This document shows positions 57,617 through 64,000 of a stretch of DNA of 64,000 nt, piece after piece. The position numbers were made by a program, and so were the translations under genes. The notes under the pieces are model-generated. The model saw nothing but the letters and a program-made list of their open reading frames with translations, had not been told where the DNA came from and did not search any database. The DNA comes from DAOVXM01 sp963746255 (GTDB taxonomy: Bacteria; Chloroflexota; Anaerolineae; Anaerolineales; UBA4823): NCBI GenBank assembly GCA_963746255.1, contig CAVVAJ010000001.1, positions 806,001 to 870,000 on the forward strand. Direction: 5' to 3'. The first letter of the stretch is position 1, and the number at the start of each line of letters is the position of its first letter.

Positions 57617-58243
57617 TTAAACTTTTTCGCCTCTCGAGTATATTTCCACATCAATAGGCGTCCATGCAAAGTTATTACACGCTCCTGCTGAGCATGCGGT
57701 AACACCTACAACCATATCCATCTCAGCCCTTAATTCTATGTAGTTTCCCGCTTTCGACTTGGGTGAATTTATTGTTATCTCACCTTCCGGTGTTATTTCG
57801 ATATTCATAAAAATATTAAATGGGGTCGTAATTCGAGATGCTTGGATTCCATAATTCTTCAGATTGACCGCCAAGTTGTCCAGGCAATTTGGATGTGCTT
57901 CGGTAACAGCATAGCTCTTCTCAAACATTTCCTGACTGCAGGGTGCATACAACATAATATGCCTGCCAACTTGATCGGTAATGATGGTAAGCATTTTGTT
58001 ACTGTGGTTCGAATAAAGAGTATCACCCGTCGACAAGAACAACTTGCCATTGTAATCAGTCGTATGTCCAGATGATAAACATTCATCAGCATCATCCTTG
58101 GCAAAACAAAATAAATCTGCCACTTGCTCGCCCTCTACATCAATGATCCGGATTATTTGCCCTTGCTTAAGAATGAAGGCAGCTCCCGATTGAGGATCGA
58201 TCCGCAACCGTTTTATTGGAATGGAAGGATCAATATTTTTCAT
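57617..58243 (-). CDS. DUF1989, urea carboxylase-associated family protein
   Basis: A 208-residue cytosolic protein. Recognisable motifs include DVEGEQVADLFCF, HIMLYAPCSQEMFEK, PNCLDNLAVNL and VTACSAGACNN, with several conserved Cys and His. Members sit with urea carboxylase/allophanate hydrolase genes, and recent work links the family to guanidine degradation as carboxyguanidine deiminase. No such genes are seen nearby, so its role here is open. AAGGAAGG precedes the ATG. It is a lone gene. Confidence 0.82.
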   Translation of the reverse strand: MKNIDPSIPIKRLRIDPQSGAAFILKQGQIIRIIDVEGEQVADLFCFAKDDADECLSSGHTTDYNGKLFLSTGDTLYSNHSNKMLTIITDQVGRHIMLYAPCSQEMFEKSYAVTEAHPNCLDNLAVNLKNYGIQASRITTPFNIFMNIEITPEGEITINSPKSKAGNYIELRAEMDMVVGVTACSAGACNNFAWTPIDVEIYSRGEKV

Positions 58244-58399
58244 AATACCTTCCTTTTATGGGCGGGGCCTACGTTGAATTTACCCGTCCCGGATCGGCTA
58301 TGGCACAACAATAGAAACAGATTTGGTTGCCAAACCTGCTTTGAATATTTAATCACGATTAAGTCGCGTGTGCAACTATTTGTTGGCTCACAACGCCGA

Positions 58400-59630
58400 T
58401 TAGCGACCTAGAAACTGAAGGACAGCCGGCAGCAACACATCCTTATAGAACATCCCAACCGGTGAGGGTTTCAGACCGCTGTGCATAGCACCGACGTTGG
58501 CCAGCAAAACTACCACAATGTCGGTCTCTTCCAACCAATACATCAGCGCAGTAAAGCCCAGCGTCCCCCCACCATGCCCAAAAACAGCAAAATCGTTGTA
58601 GAAATCGTTGACCTTAAGGACACCCTGCATGTATTCTTCCCGAATACTGCCGGATTCATTCGGAGGGTAGTATGTGAAGACTTCCTTCTGCATCGCCGGA
58701 TTTAGAAGCTCACCGTTGCGGATCGCCTGGGCCCAACGCACGAGGTCCCTTGCGGTGGAGACCATCCCGCCTGCAGTCCACTCGGTTGAAAGGTTAGCGG
58801 CAGTCGAACTCGACAAGATAGGGTCGGACCTCTGAAAATCCGCGGTGGACACCGGCGACATCAACAAACTGCGGGGTGGCATAGTGGTAATGGTGAACGA
58901 AGCCGCCAGGAACCGCCTCGAACGACTCAAGGAAGGTGTCCTCGAGTTGGAGTGGGAGGAGAATTCGATTTCGGATCTCTGTCGCCGCATCATTCCCGGT
59001 GATGGCCTCAATAATGAGGCCTAGAATCGTGTAGTTTGTGTTGGAATATGTATATTGATATCCGGGTTCGTGATCCGCAGGGAGGTGTTCTCTCCTTACG
59101 TACTCTAGGGTCTCCGTCTTGCCCCAAACCTTCCCCAACTCCATCTCAGCACCGCGGCCCTTGCGAATCCACTCCTCTTGAAACTCCCAAGTTGGGATAC
59201 CGCTTTGGTGGTTTAGGAGTTGACGCAACGTTGCTTTATCAGCGTTGGGGACGTCCCGGACGATCTCCAGATCGAGATAGTCGACGGCTGTTCGATTCAG
59301 GTCGAGCATACCTTCTTCTGCTAATTGAAGAATGACCCTGGCGACAAAAGTCTTGGTGATACTACCTACACCAAATCGGTCGCTGGTTTTCATTGGCACC
59401 TTGCGGAGCAAATCACTGTATCCAGCAGTTCCCGTCCAGGCAAGACTATTATTACCTGTGCCAATAGCAACCGAGAGACCAGGAATACCCATTGCAATTC
59501 CTTGGATAAGCGCGTTTAGCAGTACTTCATCATCATCTCCGGCTTGCGCCGTAACCGCTGAGACAACACATTTGCTCAAAAATGTGAATAAGGCTGAAAT
59601 CCAGGCGACTCGGAAAATTGATCGTATCAT
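58400..59630 (-). pseudogene. Serine beta-lactamase-like/class C esterase, one-base frameshift
   Basis: The first frame (59630 to 58794) has a signal-peptide-like start. It then shows the catalytic VGSITKTFVARVI (SxxK), QYTYSNTNYTILG (YxN) and LNHQSGIPTW. One extra base near 58807 ends it early. The second frame continues from STAANLSTEWTAGGMVST through FGHGGGTLGFTA (the HGG box, third motif) to 58402. Removing one base joins PYLVE to STAANLSTEW. The full protein would be ~410 residues. The family includes beta-lactamases, D-aminopeptidases and esterases; the substrate is unknown. GAGGATAG precedes the start. Confidence 0.8.
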
Positions 59631-59761
59631 TCTATCCTCATCAAAATGATGACTGCCCGAGTGAAATAAAAGCCAAAGTTGGACTGGCTGATATTCACTT
59701 CGGATTCATCATCATTAAAATACTTCTATTGAGACAACAATATTTGCTCCCAGCATTACTA

Positions 59762-59877
59762 GTATTCCATCAAATTTGAATATTTAGTAAGAATGAAGTG
59801 TAAACGGAACACTTTAAGCTTTGGCAAGGGTGGATTTTCTCGGATATCGTATGAAAAATTCATCCTTGGCAAAGCAC
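59762..59877 (-). repeat. MITE-like repeat, copy 4
   Basis: A 116-base copy in reverse orientation. Read on the minus strand it begins GTGCTTTGCCAAGGATGAA, contains CCCTTGCCAAAGCTTAAAGTG, and ends AATTTGATGGAATAC then TA. The left flank is degenerate (AA, not TA). It lies in the gap between the beta-lactamase-like gene and the FGE lipoprotein, with no gene interrupted. Confidence 0.8.
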
Positions 59878-60043
59878 TTGACCGGTCATTTGAATTTCAC
59901 CTAAACAAGTTCCAGTAATTTTACTAGCGGGGATCGGCTGCAGAGGCTAGGCTGGCGATTCTAAAGGATGTTGTTAAGACAGGTTGCCGCGTTCCCCAAG
60001 CCAGCGAGATCGGCAAGATACCAGCTTCAAATAGGAGTTGAAG

Positions 60044-60139
60044 AATGATCACTATAACAAACAAGACAGTTGCGACACTAACCGCGTCAATGATCAAGAT
60101 GGCTGTTTTCTGTATTTTCGTAATGGAAAATTCCGAATA
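60044..60139 (+). CDS. Possible small membrane peptide
   Basis: A 31-codon frame with AGGAG 8 bases before the ATG. The peptide has a hydrophobic C-terminal half (IKMAVFCIFVM). Only the ribosome-binding site and length support it; no family is known. Confidence 0.22.
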
Positions 60140-60192
60140 GAATAGTATGGTGGCTCAGCTTGCCAATTTCCATATATGGGGGTTTCTGGCAA

Positions 60193-60327
60193 TCAGCGCA
60201 GCTTTTCCACAATGAGAAGAAAGTCTACTTGTGTTTTTGGCGCCCAAGTGACGTTTGGATCCATCGATACTACCTCGCCCTCCAAGCTGTTCAGGAATTG
60301 CTCTAGCTTACTCTGATCACTTGTCAT
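60193..60327 (-). CDS. Short ORF, possibly the end of a small conserved protein
   Basis: A 44-codon frame reading MTSDQSKLEQFLNSLEGEVV then WAPKTQVDFLLIVEKLR. It looks protein-like and recalls the C-terminus of short conserved Chloroflexota proteins, but it lacks a clear ribosome-binding site and may be a fragment. Confidence 0.35.
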   Translation of the reverse strand: MTSDQSKLEQFLNSLEGEVVSMDPNVTWAPKTQVDFLLIVEKLR

Positions 60328-60421
60328 TTTGACATTGAATCGGTGGACTCTTTATTTCATTTTCTTATCTCCTTCAATCAATAGATTCTCCTTTTATCCA
60401 TCCCGACCGAGCGCGACCAAT

Positions 60422-61387
60422 TCATCCCCCGGTTGGCCATACGCAGCGAAACCCCACACCCGGTCCACGTCCATAGGGGATATCATAATACCGGTAAGTA
60501 GTCCGGGCGTTGCAAAGATCGCCGTAGTAGCTCCCCCCACGCAGCGCCTTTCGATCCCCTGCTGCCGGGCCAGTGGGGTTTTGACTGCTCGCTTTGGCAT
60601 AATAATCGATATCGTACCAATCGATCATCCACTCCCAGACGTTACCCGCCATGTCAGCCAACCCGTACGGGCTATCTCCACCCGGACTGTATAACCTAAC
60701 TGGTGTGGTCTCATTGATCCCAGATTCGCCCGAGTTGCACTTGCCAGCATCAAACTCTTCCCCCCAGGGATACGCCCGCCCATCCCCACCCTGAGCAGCC
60801 TTTTCCCACTGCGCCTCAGTCGGCAAGCGCCCCCCAGCCCACGCACAATAGGTTCGAGCTTCCTCCCAGGTTACGCACACAACCGGATGATCAACTTTCG
60901 ATTCTTCATCATAAGTCCCTGCTCCCCAACCACACGAGGCGGGAGCCTCGCAAACTTCGTTATCCACACAGCGCCGGTACTGAGCGCTGGTCACCTGGGT
61001 TTGGTCGATCCAATAGCCATCCAGATAGACAATATGCTGGGGGAATTCATCCAAATGGCCGCAAGGATTACTCTCGGTAGAGCCCATCTCGAACTCGCCA
61101 GCAGGGATAAAGCTCATGACCATATCGTCAGCAGGACGGACCCATTCATCTCCCAAGACAGGATCACCGGGAGGAGCTGGTGTGGCGGTTGGCTGAATCT
61201 GTGTGGGTGTTGGGGGGAGCGGAGTTTTGGATGGGGGCAGCATGGTGATGGTTGCTGGGACCGGTGTGGATGTGGGGGCGAGCTGTGTGTTTGTCGGAGA
61301 TTCCAGAGAAAAAGTCGGTATGGCTTGCAGATCAGATCCTAGGGCTGACCCACACCCAGTCAGGGTAAGGACAAAATAAACCACCAC
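60422..61387 (-). CDS. Lipoprotein with formylglycine-generating-enzyme (FGE-sulfatase) domain
   Basis: A 321-residue protein. A lipobox (LTLTGC, Cys 12) is followed by a Thr/Pro-rich linker (~30-75) that would hold the domain away from the membrane. The FGE domain (~85-321) has FIPAGEFEMGS, QVTSAQYRRCVDNEVC, RLPTEAQWEKAAQG, GLADMAGNVWEWMIDW, KALRGGSYYGD and GVGFRC, the full pattern. Bacterial members with this domain are often sugar- or ligand-binding, not true FGEs, and the active Cys pair is not evident. The signal is short (11 residues) and starts at GTG without a basic end, so the annotated start may be incomplete. Confidence 0.82.
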   Translation of the reverse strand: MVVYFVLTLTGCGSALGSDLQAIPTFSLESPTNTQLAPTSTPVPATITMLPPSKTPLPPTPTQIQPTATPAPPGDPVLGDEWVRPADDMVMSFIPAGEFEMGSTESNPCGHLDEFPQHIVYLDGYWIDQTQVTSAQYRRCVDNEVCEAPASCGWGAGTYDEESKVDHPVVCVTWEEARTYCAWAGGRLPTEAQWEKAAQGGDGRAYPWGEEFDAGKCNSGESGINETTPVRLYSPGGDSPYGLADMAGNVWEWMIDWYDIDYYAKASSQNPTGPAAGDRKALRGGSYYGDLCNARTTYRYYDIPYGRGPGVGFRCVWPTGG

Positions 61388-61602
61388 TAAGCTCTAATTG
61401 ACTTCAAAATTATCCTTGAAATAATGTTGTCATTAGTAATCAGAATAACTCGCCAAAGTAATATTTATACCTTTAGGACTCTCACCAGGGTTCATCCTTT
61501 GCGTAGGGCATTTTTTCGACGCACTGCTCGTCAATTTCCTTATGCGGGGAATGATGAAGATCAGTGCATTAGCTGACGCTGCCCATTCAACGGAACACTA
61601 CA

Positions 61603-62484
61603 TTATTCTGCTGTTTCCAGAAATTCCGCTATCCGTCTGTTGACATATTCCAGGTCGGGTTTAGAAGAATAGTGGCTCCCCCCCTTCAGACATTCAACCA
61701 CTTCCAGATTGGAGAAAATCTCCTTTGCCCGCTCCGACACCGCTTCACCAGGAAACATCGCGTCCATTTCGGCAGCAATGACCAAAGTCGGCGCTGTGAA
61801 GTCTGCCAACTCTGCTTTGGCTGATGGTCGTGGCATTCCTGCTTCCACGTGAACATGCTGAAACACAGCTTCAATCAACTGCAGAACATCATCTTCGATG
61901 TCGTTTCCCATCCACTGGACAGCCCGATACAACCGTTTGCGGCTTGGGAAAAGTAAGTACAACAAATATGGCAGACTGATTCTGAATATCATGGAGGTGA
62001 GTGGTACAGCGACTATGCCAGACGGTACGACTAGAGCCATCTTGGCAATACGTTGCGGAGCAAAAGCCGCCAATCGCAGGATAATACCAGCACCGAATGA
62101 CCCCCCGATGAAAGCTGCGCTGTCCAGACCAAGACCGTCAAGAACATCATTCAGCCACTGCCCATAACTTTGATCACGCGGTGAGATTCGGACTTGAGCA
62201 CTCTTGCCCGGATGACCAATGGTGTCAGGTGCATATACTCGGTAGCGTCCTAGCTTAAGCAGGGGCAGGAGACCACGCAGCCCTTGCGGCGTAATAGAAT
62301 TGCCACCATGCGTAATGACCACTGGCACTCCTTGCTCAGGACCGGCCACCAAAACATGTGTTTCCCCAAAACGGGTGTTGACCATGCGATCACTGAAATC
62401 TACCCCCAGGTCGTTTTGAAAACTATCGTATAGGCTCAAAATTCGTGCTTCACCTTCAGAGCTCTTATAGATCGATGTCTTCAT
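61603..62484 (-). CDS. Alpha/beta hydrolase
   Basis: A 293-residue cytosolic enzyme. The nucleophile elbow is FIGGSFGAGIIL (Ser ~130), the acid is in AAEMDAMFPGE, and the His is in KGGSHYSSKPD. The oxyanion region is THGGNS near residue 60. A helical cap lies between 155 and 215. Substrate is unknown. AAAGGAATTCA precedes the ATG. It is a single gene with ~200 bases before the lipoprotein gene. Confidence 0.87.
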   Translation of the reverse strand: MKTSIYKSSEGEARILSLYDSFQNDLGVDFSDRMVNTRFGETHVLVAGPEQGVPVVITHGGNSITPQGLRGLLPLLKLGRYRVYAPDTIGHPGKSAQVRISPRDQSYGQWLNDVLDGLGLDSAAFIGGSFGAGIILRLAAFAPQRIAKMALVVPSGIVAVPLTSMIFRISLPYLLYLLFPSRKRLYRAVQWMGNDIEDDVLQLIEAVFQHVHVEAGMPRPSAKAELADFTAPTLVIAAEMDAMFPGEAVSERAKEIFSNLEVVECLKGGSHYSSKPDLEYVNRRIAEFLETAE

Positions 62485-62746
62485 TGAATTCCTTTACGAA
62501 ACATACGTACTCGCCGCCTGACATGGTATAGAAAAGCCATCGCTTTCTAAACCCCATGATTTGGAGCTCAGGAAGATTTTGCAGAAAATCAGCTTCTCCC
62601 ATTGATTCAATTATATCCAATATCCCCATATATATTACAATTTACCCGCCTGTAATAAAAACTTATCGTACTACTGCATGATTAGAACCAAATGCCCCTT
62701 GCAGGATTGATCAGGGTGCTGTCTTCCCTGACAGCCGGGTTTAAAA

Positions 62747-62784
62747 AAAACAGCCATCTTTATTATTGACGAGATGGCTGTTTT
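62747..62784 (-). terminator. Terminator after the TPR membrane protein gene
   Basis: AAAACAGCCATCT (62747-62759) pairs with AGATGGCTGTTTT (62772-62784). On the minus strand the stem is followed by eight T residues, so it ends transcription from the gene at 62875-64000. Confidence 0.88.
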
Positions 62785-62874
62785 CGATATTTACGAATTG
62801 GGGACAAGAAAATAGATTTCCTGATACCTCAGTTCATCAATTTCCTTATTCTTGAGATTATCAAAATCTATATA

Positions 62875-64000
62875 TCAACTGCCGCTGCCCAACCATTCGA
62901 GCGCCTGGTCAGCTTTGGGGTGGCCGAGCTGTTTGGCACGCTGGAAGCAGCGTTCTGCCGAGCGGCGGTCGCCGGTGCGGGCGGCGGTCAGCCCAAGCCA
63001 CAACCAGGCGGAGGGGTTGCCAGGCGTCAATTTGACGACTTTGCGCAGGACCTTGAAAGCTTCCTTATTCTTGCCTTGTTTTGCTAACCCCACACCTTCG
63101 CGCATCAAAGTCTCGGCCTCGGCGTCTGCAGACATCGGCAGCGCTTTGATCTCAAGCACTTCTTCAACTTCAGGTTCGGGTTCTGCGAGCGATTTACTCC
63201 GTCTGCGCAGCCGCCGGATCAACAGTATCACCAGGATGACAAGGGCAACCGGCAGGCAGATCAGCAGCAAGCCACCGAGGAGCATAGTGGGATCCTCACG
63301 GACGAGGGCATCCCAACTGTCCACTAGGACCTCGCCGCTGACTCCTGGGGTGGGAGTAGTCTGGTAAACCACTTCGGCGGCTGGTTCGTCAACGGGGATG
63401 GGCACCGCATAGAAATCAACCCGCATGGCACTGTGCGGTACTCTGACCGGCGACTTCGCCGGCGAGAATGTATAATCCCTCAATCGGGGCTGCAAATTAT
63501 AATCACCAGCTTCCAACCCGCCGACGCTGTACTCACCAGCCTCGTTGGTCTGCGCACGCGCCTGACCATTAACCAATATCTCGACACCAGCCACCGGACC
63601 GTCATTGGGGATGCTGACCTGGCCCGTCATCGTGTAAGTCTCCGGGGGCGGCAGAACCAAATCCTGCAGCCACACCGCCTGTGGGTTGGGGACCGCAGGG
63701 AGGCTCAGTGCATCTCCAGCCGTCAGGTCATTCAGCAGCAGCTCGCCATTGCCCTCGCTGTTGGTTAGTGAGGTGAGGTGCCAGCGGCTGTCTGGCGAGA
63801 AGGCTTGTTCGAGGGGGGTGCTCCCAGGAGGTAAGGATATCTGCTCAGCACGTTCACAGTGTTCGAGCTGGTGGATATCGCCTGCGGCTTGGTAATTGTA
63901 TAGTGCAGTCCATTCGCCATCCGGTGATAGCCAACCCCACAAGCCCGGTTTTTCTTCCACCGGGACCCCGGTCAGATAAAACGTGCCCAGCATGGACTGG
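62875..64000 (-). CDS. Membrane protein with carboxypeptidase-like and TPR domains (5' end outside the window)
   Basis: The frame is open to the right edge, so the start is missing; the first ATG at 63993 is probably internal. The visible 372 residues begin with a WD40/TolB-like end (LWGWLSPDGEW, FSPDSRW). A carboxypeptidase regulatory-like beta domain follows (~120-195: VAGVEILVNGQARAQT and GEYSVGGLEAGDYNL), then a transmembrane helix (~240-262: MLLGGLLLICLPVALVILVI). The C-terminal tail has two TPR-like repeats (GVGLAKQGKNKEAFKVLRKV and GLTAARTGDRRSAERCFQRA). The topology would place the beta domain outside and the TPRs inside. It may link an outer signal to an inner protein complex (inference). 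Confidence 0.75.
   Translation of the reverse strand, partial: QSMLGTFYLTGVPVEEKPGLWGWLSPDGEWTALYNYQAAGDIHQLEHCERAEQISLPPGSTPLEQAFSPDSRWHLTSLTNSEGNGELLLNDLTAGDALSLPAVPNPQAVWLQDLVLPPPETYTMTGQVSIPNDGPVAGVEILVNGQARAQTNEAGEYSVGGLEAGDYNLQPRLRDYTFSPAKSPVRVPHSAMRVDFYAVPIPVDEPAAEVVYQTTPTPGVSGEVLVDSWDALVREDPTMLLGGLLLICLPVALVILVILLIRRLRRRSKSLAEPEPEVEEVLEIKALPMSADAEAETLMREGVGLAKQGKNKEAFKVLRKVVKLTPGNPSAWLWLGLTAARTGDRRSAERCFQRAKQLGHPKADQALEWLGSGS

Noticed and set aside
61575..61602. Sequence resembling the right end of the TA-flanked repeat (CATTCAACGGAACACTA)
   Set aside because: No matching left end or internal hairpin occurs at the expected distance, so a solo end or chance match cannot be told apart.
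60087..62784. Shared 15-base segment AGATGGCTGTTTTC near 60088 and in the terminator at 62772
   Set aside because: Too short and without further similarity on either side; likely chance.

Overview
The window most likely comes from a member of the Chloroflexota, probably Anaerolineae. This is inferred from gene content and style: exported proteins with long Thr/Pro linkers (PBP1A, PpiC, an FGE-type lipoprotein), an APC permease fused to two Usp domains, a REC/thioredoxin-reductase-like fusion, a cyclase-like/STAND/WD40 giant and a compact actinobacterial-type inositol-phosphate synthase. No rRNA, tRNA or CRISPR array was seen. Much of the window is ordinary chromosome, but the second half has an accessory, decaying character.

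Layout. 0.4-4.8 kb: inositol-1-phosphate synthase, YebC, RuvC and a CPBP membrane protease. 4.8-8.6 kb: two copies of a short TA-flanked repeat, the APC-Usp fusion, and a marR gene split by a third copy of the repeat. 8.6-18.1 kb: a PIG-L deacetylase, an FMN reductase, a channel-like protein, a large PBP1A broken by a one-base shift, a MaoC hydratase and a six-hairpin glycosidase. 18-22.4 kb: two DarA-type c-di-AMP receptor homologues, AmrA, and the rpsF-ssb-rpsR-ppiC operon. 22.5-26.9 kb: small membrane proteins, a frameshifted CruF-like carotenoid gene, two clear pseudogenes and a flavodoxin. 27.6-35.5 kb: a four-gene signalling operon with a large hybrid histidine kinase, a REC-histidine kinase (one-base shift), a REC/glutaredoxin-like/thioredoxin-reductase-like fusion, and a pirin. 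35.9-40.4 kb: an ABC-2 exporter pair, a UGT-like glycosyltransferase and a decayed ORF. 40.5-44.8 kb: the 1403-residue cyclase-like/STAND/WD40 protein. 45-48 kb: an IS66-like scrap, then a fluoride riboswitch controlling a CLC antiporter with CBS and TrkA-C domains. 48.2-52.6 kb: a partner-switching module (RsbW-like kinase, STAS antagonist, REC-PAS-PP2C phosphatase) flanked by two fragments of tyrosine recombinase. 52.6-64 kb: more decayed genes, a peptidase, a methyltransferase, an MDMPI/DinB protein, a DUF1989 protein, a beta-lactamase-like protein with a one-base shift, the fourth repeat copy, an FGE-domain lipoprotein, an alpha/beta hydrolase, and a TPR membrane protein running off the right edge.

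How the parts work together. The 27.6-35.5 kb operon reads as a phosphorelay whose last regulator carries a redox-flavoprotein output instead of a DNA-binding domain. The 48-52 kb module reads as an RsbW/RsbV/RsbU-type switch driven by sensory PAS domains. The riboswitch-CLC unit is a self-contained fluoride resistance device. The most striking structural features are a MITE-like element with two hairpins that has inserted into marR, and an unusual number of genes interrupted by a single base or by stops. Some of these interruptions may be sequence errors; others (multiple stops and shifts, Trp codons turned to stops) are true decay.
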